A stretch of DNA of 64,000 nt from Streptomyces sp. HNM0575 (GCF_012726265.1 NZ_JAASAG010000004.1:496001-560000); one strand, 5' to 3'; numbered from the stretch's first letter, positions 8,525-17,831 are shown. Made by a program: numbers and translations. Notes: generated from the sequence alone by a model not told the origin.

Positions 8525-8688
8525 CCGCCCTCCTCTCCACACACAACTGTCGAAGTGCGACGGACGCTAATGGCGTGTGTGAGGATGTGGTCGAGGCTTC
8601 GTCCCGACCTGACAAGAACCGGTCTCAGATCGTTCGACACTGCTACATTGCCGAGTCGTATCTTGCCGCGTCCCGCCTCCAGCGGCGG

Positions 8689-10596
8689 TCAGTCCGCGTA
8701 CAGCTCGTCGATCTCCGCCGCGTACATCCGCGTGATCTCGGCTCTTCTCAGCTTCATCGACTGCGTCACCAGGCCGTCGGCCATGCTGAACTCCTCCGGC
8801 AGGATGCGGAACGAGCGGATCGATTCGGCCCTGGAGAAGGCGCTGTTGGCGGCCGCCACGGCACGCCCCACTTCCCGTTCCAGCTCCTCCGCGGGGCTGT
8901 TGCCGTAGCCGGGGCCCGAATAACCCCACTGTTCACGGCCCTTGCGCCACTGCTCCAGGACCTCCGGGTCCAGGGTGACCAGGGCCGCCACGTACGGACG
9001 CTGGTCGCCCACCACCAGCGCCTGGGAGATGAGGGGATGGGCGCGCAGCCGGGTCTCCAGCACCAGCGGTGACACGCTCCTGCCGGCGCTGGTGATGATG
9101 ACGTCCTTCTTGCGCCCGGTGATGACGAGATAGCCGTCGTCGAGATAGCCGACGTCGCCCGTGCCGAGCCAGCCGTCGCGCAGCGTCTCCTCGTACTGCT
9201 CCCGGGCGTGCGCGCCGCCTCCCGCGCCGCTTCCCGGGTACGGGGAGCCCGGTGGCTGCGCGGACTCCTCGGAGCGTCCCGTGTAGCCGGGGAAGACCGT
9301 CGGGCCGCGCACCCACACCTCACCGTCGCGGGCGATGTGGACGGACGCGCCCGGCATGGGGCGTCCCACCGTGCCGAACCGCGGCCTTCCCGGGGGCTGC
9401 GCCGTGATGGCACACGTGGTCTCCGTCAGGCCGTAGCAGTCGTATACGACGATGCCCGCGCCCGCGAGGGCCAGGCCGAGTTCGCGGCTGAGGGCGGAGC
9501 CGCCCGAGACGACGTTGCGCGTACGGCCGCCGAGCACGTCCCTCAACTGCCGGTAGACCAGGCGGTCGTAGACGGCGTGACGCGCCCGCAGGCCCGTGCT
9601 GGGCCCCGGTCCGGCGCCGAGGGCCTGGGCCTCCGCGGCCTGCGCGTACCGCCGTGAAATCTCCATGGCGCGGTCGAACATGTCGCCGCGGCCGGCTTTC
9701 ACGGCTTTCATCCGTGCCGCCGCGTAGAACTTCTCGAAGAAATACGGGACGGCATACAGGCACGTCGGCCGGAATGATCTGACCGCGGGCATCAACTCGT
9801 GGGCGGAAATGGAAGGTTGATGCCCCAGCAGATAACCGCCCCGTATGCACAGCACCGTCACCATCAGCCCGTAGACATGACCCACCGGCAGAAAGGCGAG
9901 AATGGACGGCTGCCGGCCGGGCTCCCCCATCTGCGTGCCCCAGCCGGCGAGGATCGTGTCGCATTCAGAGGCGAGATTGCGGTGGGTGATGACGCATCCG
10001 CGCGGACGGCCCGTGGTGCCTGAGGTGTAGATGACGGCGGCGGCCATCTCCGGTGTGACGGCCCAGCGATGGCGGTGCACGTCGTTGTCCTCGACGGCGC
10101 GGCCCGACTCGGCCAGCCATCCGACGCAGTCCGCGTCGAGCTGCCAGATGCGGCGCAGCTGCGGCAGCCCGTCGACGACCGAGCCCACGGTCATCGCGTG
10201 GTCCTCGTGCTCGACGACGATGGCGCACGCCTCCGAGTCGCTCAGCACCCAGCGCAGGTGCTCGGCCGAGGACTGCGGATACAGGGGGACGACCTGGGCG
10301 CCGAGCGACCACAGGGCGAAGCTGAAGAGCGTCCACTCGTGCCGGGTGCGGGTCATGACGGCGACCCGGTCGCCGAAGCGTATGCCCTCGGTCAGCAACC
10401 CCTTGGCGAGCTTGAGCACTTGGGCGGCGAAGGCGGCGGCGGTCGTCTCACGCCACTGGCCGCTGCTGCCGTCGGGTCCGTCGAGCCGGGCGAGCTGCGG
10501 CAACCCCGGCTCGCGTGCGGCCAGTTCGTAGACCGAGTCGGCGAGACCGCCGGATCTCAGCGGCTCCACGAGGGGAGGAAGGCTGTAGTCACGCAC
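8689..10596 (-). CDS. AMP-forming long-chain acyl-CoA ligase (FadD15-like)
   Basis: A 635-residue member of the ANL superfamily that activates a carboxylic acid, most likely a fatty acid, first to an acyl-AMP and then to an acyl-CoA. The phosphate-binding motif VIYTSGTTGRPRGCVITH lies near 190-207. The A5 motif is YGLTETT, and the hinge/A8 region is LGTGDVGYLDDGYLVITGRKKDVIIT. The C-terminal domain carries the AMP-ligase end typical of FadD15 (VTQSMKLRRAEITRMYAAEI). The start is GTG. A Gly/Ser/Pro-rich insert of ~25 residues (SAQPPGSPYPGSGAGGGAHA) precedes the hinge. It stands alone; the exact chain-length preference cannot be read from the sequence. Confidence 0.88.
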   Translation of the reverse strand: MRDYSLPPLVEPLRSGGLADSVYELAAREPGLPQLARLDGPDGSSGQWRETTAAAFAAQVLKLAKGLLTEGIRFGDRVAVMTRTRHEWTLFSFALWSLGAQVVPLYPQSSAEHLRWVLSDSEACAIVVEHEDHAMTVGSVVDGLPQLRRIWQLDADCVGWLAESGRAVEDNDVHRHRWAVTPEMAAAVIYTSGTTGRPRGCVITHRNLASECDTILAGWGTQMGEPGRQPSILAFLPVGHVYGLMVTVLCIRGGYLLGHQPSISAHELMPAVRSFRPTCLYAVPYFFEKFYAAARMKAVKAGRGDMFDRAMEISRRYAQAAEAQALGAGPGPSTGLRARHAVYDRLVYRQLRDVLGGRTRNVVSGGSALSRELGLALAGAGIVVYDCYGLTETTCAITAQPPGRPRFGTVGRPMPGASVHIARDGEVWVRGPTVFPGYTGRSEESAQPPGSPYPGSGAGGGAHAREQYEETLRDGWLGTGDVGYLDDGYLVITGRKKDVIITSAGRSVSPLVLETRLRAHPLISQALVVGDQRPYVAALVTLDPEVLEQWRKGREQWGYSGPGYGNSPAEELEREVGRAVAAANSAFSRAESIRSFRILPEEFSMADGLVTQSMKLRRAEITRMYAAEIDELYAD

Positions 10597-10965
10597 GGCG
10601 CACCGCCCTCACCCCGTCTGCCCTTCGTCACGACGTTCAGTGACTGACCGCGAAAATTACCTCGCCGTACGGGGTGCTGCCTAGGGAAATGCGGATCTTC
10701 CCGTGCGTGGAATCAGAGGAGGGTGTGTGAGGGAAGAGAGCCTTTTGACCGCGCCGTGCGACGCCCGTGGCCCCGCGGCGGCTCGGGTGACCACGAGTAA
10801 CCGCCGCGTCCCGGCGGCGGATCGGCTGCGGTCCCCGGCGGTCGCCCCGCCTGCCCGGCGGGGCACCGTGCCGGCTGCCGTGACGGGACGGCCGGGTGAG
10901 GACGACCCGGGTGAGGGCGGTCGGGACGCCGGCCGGACGCGAGCCGCCCGCCGGCGTCCGCCCCG
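10597..10965. other. Intergenic stretch of 369 bases, no supported gene
   Basis: Upstream of the acyl-CoA ligase and downstream of the TrkA-C gene, both on the minus strand. The part next to the ligase (10640-10740) is AT-richer and probably promoter DNA; the rest is featureless and GC-rich. In many streptomycetes a cation:proton antiporter gene follows such a TrkA-C gene; none is here. Confidence 0.4.
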
Positions 10966-11442
10966 TCACGTACCGCTGATGATGCGGGCCAGCTCGTCCG
11001 CACCTTCGCGGGTGCCGACCGCCACGACCTCGTCGCCCGCCTCCAGCCGGAACTCCGGCCCCGGCGACGGATGCGGCCCGGTACGGCGGAGCACGGCCAC
11101 GATGTAGGCCCCCGTGCGGGTACGGGCGCGGGTGTCCCCCAACGGGCGCCCGCGGTAAGGCGACTGGGTCGTCACCTGGATCCGCTCGGTGACCAGGTCC
11201 AGGTCCATCTCGGCGGTGCCGAGCCGCGGGGCCTCGCCGGGCGCGAGCAGTCCCGCGAGGGAGGACGCCTCGTCCGGGTCCAGCGGAACGGTGGCCTGGC
11301 AGGCGTCCGGATCGTCCAGCTCGTAGAAGCCGAGGAAGCGCCGCCCGTCCTGATGCGCGACCACCGAGATGTGCCGGCCCGCCCGGGTCTCGATGTCGTA
11401 CTGCGTGCCTACTCCCGGCAGCTTAGTGCGCTGCGTGGTCAT
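10966..11442 (-). CDS. TrkA-C domain protein (KhtT-like antiporter regulatory subunit)
   Basis: A 158-residue cytoplasmic protein. Residues 1-75 form the N-terminal domain of the regulatory subunits (TKLPGVGTQYDIETRAGRHI, then the DPDEASSLAGLL segment). Residues 85-156 are an RCK_C/TrkA-C ligand-binding domain ending in LEAGDEVVAVGTREGADEL. In KhtTU-type systems such a protein gates a K+(cation)/H+ antiporter in response to nucleotide or pH, and the antiporter is normally the next gene. Here the next gene is an unrelated acyl-CoA ligase, so the partner is missing or elsewhere. ATG start at 11442. Confidence 0.75.
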   Translation of the reverse strand: MTTQRTKLPGVGTQYDIETRAGRHISVVAHQDGRRFLGFYELDDPDACQATVPLDPDEASSLAGLLAPGEAPRLGTAEMDLDLVTERIQVTTQSPYRGRPLGDTRARTRTGAYIVAVLRRTGPHPSPGPEFRLEAGDEVVAVGTREGADELARIISGT

Positions 11443-11557
11443 GGTCGCCCCGGCCTCCTCGGAGAGTGCGATGCGGGCCGCACTTCGCGGCGGTCACGAG
11501 CGTAACGCTCCCGGTGCGGCGGCCCGCATCCGCATCCGGGCCGACGGGACCGGAGCG

Positions 11558-12580
11558 CTACGAGCCGTCCGGGTCGGCCCGCTCCAGCGCGGGCTTCGGG
11601 CCGGGCTCGGCCTCCGACAGCAGATAGTCGGCGGCGGCCGTGTCGGTGACGATGCTGGTGACCAGTCCGGAGCGCAGCACCGCGCCGATGGCCTCCGCCT
11701 TGCGCTGCCCGCCCGCGATGGCGATCACCTCGGGGACGCGGCGCAGCCGTTCGGCCTCGACCGTGATGCAGCGCTCCCCCAGGTCCCGCCCGATGCGCCG
11801 GCCGCTCTTGTCGAAGAGGTGCGCGGACATCTCGGCGGCCACTCCCAGCGAGGAGTAGTGCTCGCGCTCGGAGTCGCTGAGCATGTCGTGGATGGTGGAG
11901 ATGCCCGATTCCCAGGAGCCGATGGAAACGGCCGCGACCGTCACCTTGTCGAAGTACTCGAAGGCGCGGGCGATGCCGGTCTGGCTGCGCAGCGCGGCGG
12001 CCGTGGCCGGGTCGGGCAGCAGCATCGGGGCGTAGACGGGGTGTGCCTCTCCCCCGGCGACCTCGGCGGCCCGCCGCACGGCCTCGACCGATCCGCGGTC
12101 GGCGGTGCCCGCGTCGTAGACGCCGGTCAGCTGTACGACCGTGCACGGCGGCAACTGCCGCAGCGCGGCGGCCATATGCGTGGTGGAGCGGCCCCAGGCG
12201 AGGCCGAGCACATCGCCTTCGGTGACGAGCTCGCCGAGGAGGCCGGCGGCCACCTCGCCCAGGTTCTCGGGGTCGGCGCCGTCGTCCGCCGCCTCGGAGG
12301 GCGACTCCACGACGACCACGTGCCGCAGCCCGTAGCGGGCGCGGAGCGCGTCCGAGCGGTCGGCGTCCAGCTCCGCGGGCACCCTGATCTCGATGCGGAC
12401 GAGGTCCCGCTCCAGCGCCGTCTCCAGCACCCTCGCCACCTTGAAGCGGCTCACGCCGAACTCGTCCGCGATCTGGATCTTGGATTTGCCCTCTAGGTAG
12501 AAGCGGCGTGCCATGGCCGCCGCCTGCATGAGCTCGGCGGGTCCCATTCGCGTGGTCCGACCCGACGACACCGCACTCAC
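11558..12580 (-). CDS. SorC/DeoR-type sugar-binding transcriptional regulator
   Basis: A 340-residue regulator. The N-terminal HTH spans about 13-55 (LMQAAAMARRFYLEGKSKIQ, then EFGVSRFKVARVLETA). From ~65 onward it is a SorC effector domain (phosphosugar-isomerase-like fold) with LGLAWGRSTTHMAAAL and VVQLTGV, then GDLGERCITVEAERL and the closing VIAIAGGQRKAEAIGAVLRS. Family members respond to phosphorylated sugars. It lies just downstream of rpe on the same strand, a pairing that suggests control of a pentose or sugar-phosphate route, but no sugar operon is adjacent. GTG start at 12580; a 10-bp CGTACGTACG palindrome at 12594-12603 lies just upstream and could be an autoregulatory operator. 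Confidence 0.82.
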   Translation of the reverse strand: MSAVSSGRTTRMGPAELMQAAAMARRFYLEGKSKIQIADEFGVSRFKVARVLETALERDLVRIEIRVPAELDADRSDALRARYGLRHVVVVESPSEAADDGADPENLGEVAAGLLGELVTEGDVLGLAWGRSTTHMAAALRQLPPCTVVQLTGVYDAGTADRGSVEAVRRAAEVAGGEAHPVYAPMLLPDPATAAALRSQTGIARAFEYFDKVTVAAVSIGSWESGISTIHDMLSDSEREHYSSLGVAAEMSAHLFDKSGRRIGRDLGERCITVEAERLRRVPEVIAIAGGQRKAEAIGAVLRSGLVTSIVTDTAAADYLLSEAEPGPKPALERADPDGS

Positions 12581-12780
12581 CTCACTGTCTTGCCGTACGT
12601 ACGCATCAGCGCTGAGCGTTCATCCTTGCAGATCCCGGAGGGCCTCGATCCACTCTTGCGCCCGCCGTGCGCTCGGTCCGCCCGGTACGCGCTTGGCCTG
12701 CGTCCAGTGTGCGCGCACCGCGCCCGGGGGCCGAACCCGCGATGTGCGCGCGCTCCCGGGAGAACCGAGTGGTCAGCGGC

Positions 12781-13491
12781 TCACCGTTGATCGCCGGGCG
12801 GGTCCTCGGGCCCGGCGGGGACGGTGGAACGGCGGGCCGCGGCCTCCTCGGCCTGCCGGCGCAGACCGCGTACCGCCGCCGCCGGGTCGTCCGTGCCGTA
12901 GACCGACGAGCCCGCGACGAAGACGTCCGCGCCGGCCTCGGCGCACTGCTCGATGGTGGAGGCGGAGACCCCGCCGTCGACCTGGAGCCACATCTCCAGA
13001 CCGTGCTTGTCCATCAGCCGCCTGGCGCGGCGGATCTTCGGCAGCATGATGTCGAGGAAGGCCTGCCCCCCGAACCCCGGCTCGACCGTCATCACCAGCA
13101 GCATGTCCAGCTCGGCCAGCAGGTCCTCGTACGGCTCGACGGGGGTGGCGGGCTTCAGCGCCATCGAGGCGCGGGCTCCGAGCGCCCTGATCTCCCGTGC
13201 GAGGCGTACGGGCGCCGCCGCGGCCTCGGCGTGGAAGGTCACGGAGCCGGCTCCCGCGTCGACGTACTGCGGGGCCCAGCGGTCCGGCTCGTCGATCATC
13301 AGGTGGCAGTCGACGGGGATGCCGGTGGACTTGACCAGCGCCTCCACCACGGGTGCGCCGAGGGTGAGGTTGGGGACGAAGTGGCCGTCCATGACGTCGA
13401 CATGGAGCCAGTCCGCGCCGGTCACCGCCTCGGCCTCCGCGGCGAGACGCGCGAAGTCGGCGGAGAGGATGCTGGGGCTGATCTGAGCCAT
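12781..13491 (-). CDS. rpe: Ribulose-phosphate 3-epimerase
   Basis: A 236-residue TIM-barrel enzyme that interconverts ribulose 5-phosphate and xylulose 5-phosphate in the pentose phosphate pathway. Hallmarks in order are [22 protein letters not shown] (metal-binding His and Asp), [15 protein letters not shown] and the second Asp in QVDGGVS. The ATG at 13491 is chosen because the family starts [10 protein letters not shown]; the open frame upstream is unrelated. The C-terminus carries ~20 extra Ala/Pro-rich residues. It is separated from rsmB, its frequent neighbour, by the 9-kb catabolic cluster. Confidence 0.95.
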   Translation of the reverse strand: MAQISPSILSADFARLAAEAEAVTGADWLHVDVMDGHFVPNLTLGAPVVEALVKSTGIPVDCHLMIDEPDRWAPQYVDAGAGSVTFHAEAAAAPVRLAREIRALGARASMALKPATPVEPYEDLLAELDMLLVMTVEPGFGGQAFLDIMLPKIRRARRLMDKHGLEMWLQVDGGVSASTIEQCAEAGADVFVAGSSVYGTDDPAAAVRGLRRQAEEAAARRSTVPAGPEDPPGDQR

Positions 13492-13856
13492 GTGCCTGCC
13501 TATCTGAGCCTCGGGCCCGGGGTCTCTCCCGGTCCCGCCTGTGCTGCCCCTGCCCGTGCGGCGCGGGGCGTCCGGGTACCGCACGCCGGATCATGTCATC
13601 CCGCGTGACGGCGGGGACGCGCGGCCGCCGGGAGCGAGCGGTCCGGCCTCGGAGCCCGGCCTCGGGGCCCGGCAGGCGCGGACGGGCGCCGAGCACCAGC
13701 GCGGCCGTACGGGGACGCGGGCCGGGAGCGCGGAGGCGCGGACGGGCGGGCGCCCGCGGGGAAGCGGATTCCCTGTGGGCGCCCGCCCGTTGGCGCCGTT
13801 CGGGCGCCGTCGTCGCTGTCCTTCTCGGGTGCCGTCCTCGCGTACCGCCTGCGTCC
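13492..13856. other. Intergenic stretch of 365 bases with a very long hairpin
   Basis: Between the MatC-like gene and rpe, both on the minus strand. It contains GC-rich direct repeats (GCGGACGGGCG, GGCGCGGACGGGC) and the 49-base inverted repeat listed separately. No gene is supported. Confidence 0.5.
13742..13790 (-). terminator. 22-bp hairpin after the MatC-like gene
   Basis: 13742-13763 pairs with 13769-13790 over 22 positions (two are G·T wobbles) around a 5-base loop GCGGA. It lies 67 bases past the stop of the minus-strand carrier gene and insulates rpe from it. Confidence 0.85.
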
Positions 13857-15305
13857 TCAGAGCCAGCCGGGCACGACGAAGAACAGCCATGTCACCGGGG
13901 GCGCGATGGCGACCATGCTGAACCCCCAGACCATCAACCGCCGGAAGACCGTGTCCCGTTGCTCCTCGGGCGCGTTCGCCGTCACGAGCGCACCGGAGGT
14001 GGAGAACGGCGAGGAGTCCACGACGGACGAGGAGATGGCGAGGGCGATGATCATGCCCACCGCTCCGACGTGGCCGCCCTGGAGGAAGGGCACGGCCAGC
14101 GGGATGAGCGCCCCGAGAATTCCCGTGGTGGAGGCGAAGGCGGAGACGACCGCGCCGATGAGGCAGATCAGCAGGGCGCCCAGCAGCGGGGCGTTGATGG
14201 AGGCCACGCCCTTGCCGAGCCAGTCGATGGTCCCCATGTTCTCCATCATGGTGACGAACGTGACGATGCCGCAGACCAGAAGGACCGTGGACCATGCGCA
14301 GGCGTCCACGGCGCCCTTGGCGGACGCGGGGTTCACGAGCGTGAGCACCACCCCGACGGTGAGCGCCATCAGCCCGGGGTCCAGGTCGAAGAAGAGCGAT
14401 CCGACGACCATCCCCACCAGCCCGACCAGCGTCAGGATCCGGATGCCGGTGAGCTGCACGGCCTCCTCCCCCGCGGCGACCTCCGTACCGCCTGCCCCTG
14501 CGGGAGCGGGAGCGGTCACGGGCGCGGGGGCTCCGCCGCCCTTGGCGGCCGCCGGTCCGGTGCCTCCGGCCCCGCCGGGTGCGGGCTCGTCGCCGGACCC
14601 CGCGGGTGCGCCCGCCGTCACCAGCGAACCGCCCTCGTCTTCCTCGGCACTTGACGGCTTCCCCGGCGAGCCCTTCGGCGATTCGTCCTCGGCACGGCGG
14701 CCCATCAGGCTGCGTCCGCCGAACAGGAAGAACAGAACGAGGCTGAGGACCACGTTGAAGAAGAACGAGCTGAGGAAGAGCAGCGTGGGATTGCCGTCGA
14801 GCTCGTTCCGTTCCACGACGCCGTTCGTGATGCTGCCGAAGATGCTGATCGGCGAGAAACCGCCGGCGCTGGCGCCGTTGATGATGAGCAGTCCCATCAG
14901 CACCGGATTGATCCGGTAGCGCGTGCAGAATCCCATGCCGATGGGGGCGATGATTCCGACGGCGGCCGGAACGACCGCGCCCGACGCCGTGAGCACCGCC
15001 GTGACCAGGAACATCACCCATGGAATGAGCGCGATTCTGCCGCCTACCGCCCGCGTCGCGGAATCGACGAGCCAGCCCACCGTGCCGTTGTTCTTGGCTA
15101 TGGCGAAGAGGAATGTGACGCCGACGAGCACGACGAACAAATCGCCTGGGAAGCCGCCGAATATGTCGTCCGCGGACTGACCGACGAATCCGCTTCCGAT
15201 CACGAAGGCGGCCACGATGGCGAGCGCGCCCATGTGGACCGACGTGAAGGTGGCGATGGCGAATACCAGCACCAACCCGCTGATGGCTATGACGTGATCT
15301 GACAC
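13857..15305 (-). CDS. MatC-like dicarboxylate/anion carrier (SLC13/IT superfamily)
   Basis: A 482-residue membrane transporter with about 12 hydrophobic segments. The first half has the MatC_N signature: FVIGSGFVGQ, LFVVLVGVTFLFAIAKNNGTVGWLV and IINGASAGGFSPISIFGS. The second half repeats the fold (FVTMMENMGTIDWLGKGV and SSSVVDSSPFSTSGALVTAN). A ~90-residue Ala/Gly/Pro/Glu-rich hydrophilic loop (about 205-290) joins the halves and is probably cytoplasmic. MatC proteins carry malonate or related dicarboxylates; the substrate here is not known. It is transcribed with the IclR gene, away from the aminotransferase-GlcDF-CoA transferase genes, so it is the likely uptake system of that pathway. 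Confidence 0.78.
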   Translation of the reverse strand: MSDHVIAISGLVLVFAIATFTSVHMGALAIVAAFVIGSGFVGQSADDIFGGFPGDLFVVLVGVTFLFAIAKNNGTVGWLVDSATRAVGGRIALIPWVMFLVTAVLTASGAVVPAAVGIIAPIGMGFCTRYRINPVLMGLLIINGASAGGFSPISIFGSITNGVVERNELDGNPTLLFLSSFFFNVVLSLVLFFLFGGRSLMGRRAEDESPKGSPGKPSSAEEDEGGSLVTAGAPAGSGDEPAPGGAGGTGPAAAKGGGAPAPVTAPAPAGAGGTEVAAGEEAVQLTGIRILTLVGLVGMVVGSLFFDLDPGLMALTVGVVLTLVNPASAKGAVDACAWSTVLLVCGIVTFVTMMENMGTIDWLGKGVASINAPLLGALLICLIGAVVSAFASTTGILGALIPLAVPFLQGGHVGAVGMIIALAISSSVVDSSPFSTSGALVTANAPEEQRDTVFRRLMVWGFSMVAIAPPVTWLFFVVPGWL

Positions 15306-15527
15306 GAGGCTTCCTCGCCTTCGGTCGAACGGTCACTGAAAAGGCGTGCCGGCACATGTCTGAAGGGCGATCAGAACCCTTACGGGTCCTGTCACTCCGC
15401 CCTTGCGAGCGCTTCCGGGGATTGCCCGCAAAGCGCCAAAATCATTCCGCGATACGGAATCCGGTTTTCGCCTTGGGCGAGTATGGGAGGGGGGTCGGGG
15501 ACCGTCAAGGGTTCGCGTGAAGATCCG

Positions 15528-16292
15528 TCATCCGGTGCCGCCCTCCTCGTGCGCGCGTCCCAGAGCTGCACCGATTCTCTTGGCCGCCTCGCTGACGAGT
15601 GCGCCGTACACCGGTTGCGCGTCGTCCGTCATGCGGCTCGTCGGCACGTTGACGCTGATGCTCGCCACGGGCAGTCCGGTCTCCCCGACGACCGCGGCCG
15701 CCACCGCGGAGACGTCCGCGCGCCACTCGCCGCCGTTGACCGCCCAGCCGCGCTCCCGGGTCAGCGCCAGCTCCGCGCGCAGCCGCACCGGATCCGTGAT
15801 CGTCGTGCCGGTGAACTGCCGCAGCCCCTGGGCGATATAGCGCTCGACGGCCTCCGGGGGGTCGGCCGCCAGCACGGCCTTGCCGTTGGCGGACGCGTGC
15901 GACGAGAGGTCCTGGCCGAGCGGCAGGATGATCCGTACGGGCTGCGAGGTCTCCAGGCGCTCCACCAGCACCACGTTGCTGCCCTCGCGCACCGCCAGGT
16001 GAACCGTCTCGTCGGTACGGCGGCGCAGCTCCTCCATCACCGGCAACGCGATGTCGCGCAGGCCCAGTTCGCCGGTGGCGTGCCGCCCGACGTGCAGCGC
16101 CTTGGTGGTGACGACCCAGCGGGTGGGGGCGGTCCCGGTGGGGCGGATCCAGCCCGCCTCCTTCAGCGTCATCAGCGTGCGCTGCACCGAGGACTTGGGC
16201 AGTCCCATGGCGCGCGCCAGGTCGGCCACGCCTATCGGCTGGCGGACGGCGACTTCTTCGAGTGCCCGCAGGGCGTTGAGGACGTTCTGCAT
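15528..16292 (-). CDS. IclR-family transcriptional regulator
   Basis: A 254-residue regulator with an N-terminal winged HTH (VADLARAMGLPKSSVQRTLMTL, about 20-41) and a C-terminal IclR effector domain (LPVMEELRRRTDETVHLAVR, SHASANGKAVLAA and VNVPTSRMTDD). The ATG at 16292 is preferred; a possible start at 16367 would place coding sequence over the palindromic operator and lacks a ribosome binding site. It is divergent from the aminotransferase gene and upstream of the carrier gene, with a perfect palindrome between them, so it most likely controls both directions in response to a small acid. Confidence 0.88.
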   Translation of the reverse strand: MQNVLNALRALEEVAVRQPIGVADLARAMGLPKSSVQRTLMTLKEAGWIRPTGTAPTRWVVTTKALHVGRHATGELGLRDIALPVMEELRRRTDETVHLAVREGSNVVLVERLETSQPVRIILPLGQDLSSHASANGKAVLAADPPEAVERYIAQGLRQFTGTTITDPVRLRAELALTRERGWAVNGGEWRADVSAVAAAVVGETGLPVASISVNVPTSRMTDDAQPVYGALVSEAAKRIGAALGRAHEEGGTG

Positions 16293-16350
16293 CCATTGAC
16301 TCGTTCCGTGGGGGAACCCTAGGCTCCAGCGTGCCGCCTGACGATACAGC

Positions 16351-16367
16351 GTGCCGTTATACGGCAC
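16351..16367. promoter_or_regulatory. Operator-like palindrome GTGCCGTTATACGGCAC
   Basis: Perfect 7-bp arms GTGCCGT/ACGGCAC around TAT, in the 98-base gap between the divergent IclR and aminotransferase genes. A further GTGCCG half-site lies at 16331-16336. It is probably the IclR binding site. Confidence 0.75.
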
Positions 16368-16390
16368 AAGCCCTTGCGAGGAGCCGGCCC

Positions 16391-17563
16391 ATGACGCCGC
16401 GTACCGGTCGCCACTTCCTACAGATCCCCGGCCCGACCAACGTTCCCGACCAGGTACTCCGCGCCATGTCGGCGCCCGTGATCGACCACCGCGGCCCGGA
16501 GTTCCGGGCGCTGACGCTGCGTCTGCTGGAGGCGCTGGGCCCGGTCTTCGGCACCTCGGGTCCCGTCGTGATCTACCCGGCGTCCGGCACGGGCGCGTGG
16601 GAGGCCGCGCTCGTCAACACCCTCAGCCCCGGGGACCGCGTACTCAGCTTCGAGACCGGTCACTTCTCCACGCTGTGGCGCGAGATGGCCGGCTCGCTCG
16701 GGCTGGAGACCGGCACCGACTTCGTGCCCGGCGACTGGCGCCACGGCGCGGACCCGGAGGCTCTCGCCGAGCGGCTCGCCGCCGACACGCGGCACGAGAT
16801 CAAAGCGGTCTGCGTCGTGCACAACGAGACGTCCACGGGCGTGACCAGCCGCATTCCGGAGATCCGCCGGGTCATGGACGAGACCGGCCACCCGGCGCTG
16901 CTGCTCGTCGACACCATCTCCTCGCTCGGCTCCATCGACTACCGGCACGACGAGTGGGGCGTCGACGTCACCGTGGCCGGATCCCAGAAGGGGCTGATGC
17001 TGCCGCCGGGCCTGAGCTTCAACGCCGTCAGCGACAAGGCGCTCGCCGCGCACCGCACGTCCCGGCTGCCCAAGGTCTTCTGGGACTGGCTGCCGGTCAT
17101 CGAGGCGAACAAGCAGGGCTCGTTCCCGTACACCCCGGCGACGAATCTCCTCTACGGGCTGGAGGAGGCGGTGAGCATGCTGCGGGAGGAGGGCCTGCCG
17201 AACGTCTTCGCACGGCACGCCCGGCACGCCGCCGCCACCCGCGCCGCCGTCCGCGGCTGGGGACTCGAGGTGCTCTGCCTGGACGAACGGGAGCACTCGG
17301 GCTCGCTTACGGCCGTGGTGATGCCCGAGGGACACGACGCCGACAAGCTCCGCAAGATCATCCTGGAGCGCTTCGACATGTCGCTCGGCGCCGGGCTCGG
17401 ACGTCTCGCGGGACGCGTCTTCCGCATCGGCCACCTCGGCCACCTCGGCGACCTGACCCTCGCGGGCACGCTCGCCGGGGTGCAGATGGGCCTCGAACTG
17501 GCGGGCGTGCCCGTCGAGTCGGGCGGTCTCGGCGCCGCTCTGGAGAGGCTGCGCGGCGAGTGA
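16391..17563 (+). CDS. Class V aminotransferase (serine/alanine-glyoxylate type)
   Basis: A 390-residue PLP enzyme. It opens with RHFLQIPGPTNVPDQVLRAM and has the substrate/cofactor segments PASGTGAWEAAL, HNETSTGVTS, LLVDTISSLGSIDY and the PLP-lysine motif AGSQKGLMLPPGL. It ends with the family motif FRIGHLGHLGDLTL. These features place it with serine-glyoxylate / alanine-glyoxylate aminotransferases, which convert glyoxylate to glycine. The ATG at 16391 follows GAGGAG; in-frame codons upstream overlap the operator. With the 2-hydroxy-acid dehydrogenase downstream it could complete glycolate to glyoxylate to glycine; the true amino donor is not readable. Confidence 0.87.
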   Translation: MTPRTGRHFLQIPGPTNVPDQVLRAMSAPVIDHRGPEFRALTLRLLEALGPVFGTSGPVVIYPASGTGAWEAALVNTLSPGDRVLSFETGHFSTLWREMAGSLGLETGTDFVPGDWRHGADPEALAERLAADTRHEIKAVCVVHNETSTGVTSRIPEIRRVMDETGHPALLLVDTISSLGSIDYRHDEWGVDVTVAGSQKGLMLPPGLSFNAVSDKALAAHRTSRLPKVFWDWLPVIEANKQGSFPYTPATNLLYGLEEAVSMLREEGLPNVFARHARHAAATRAAVRGWGLEVLCLDEREHSGSLTAVVMPEGHDADKLRKIILERFDMSLGAGLGRLAGRVFRIGHLGHLGDLTLAGTLAGVQMGLELAGVPVESGGLGAALERLRGE

Positions 17564-17633
17564 TCCGGGCCGCGCCCCCTGGCCCGCGGGCCCGGCGGCC
17601 CGTGCCCGGGCCCGTGACCCACGAGGTCCGTGA

Positions 17634-17753
17634 GACCCAGCAGGTCCGTGAGACGACCGGATCCCTAAGACCGCCGGGCCCTTGAGACCACCGCACCCGT
17701 GACACCGCCGCACCCGTGACACCGCCGAACCCGTGAGACCGCCGGGCCCTTGA
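17634..17753. repeat. Tandem 17-bp repeat between aminotransferase and GlcDF genes
   Basis: Five clear units of 17 bp (17669-17753), consensus GACCGCCGCACCCGTGA, preceded by a diverged unit (17652-17668) and an 18-bp one (17634-17651). Units 1 and 5 are identical. Each ends in TGA or TAA; since 17 is not a multiple of three, the stops fall in all three frames. Confidence 0.85.
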
Positions 17754-17831
17754 GACCCGCCGACCCGCCGACCCGCCACGCGACCACCGATTCACCGGGC
17801 CCCGGGCCCCTGGCACTTGGAGCCGCACCAC

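Noticed and set aside
16293..16367. Longer N-terminus for the IclR regulator starting at 16367
   Set aside because: It would overlap the operator-like palindrome and has no ribosome binding site; family members start at the equivalent of 16292.
17669..17753. 17-bp repeats as a CRISPR array
   Set aside because: The units are directly adjacent with no spacers, and there are no cas genes.
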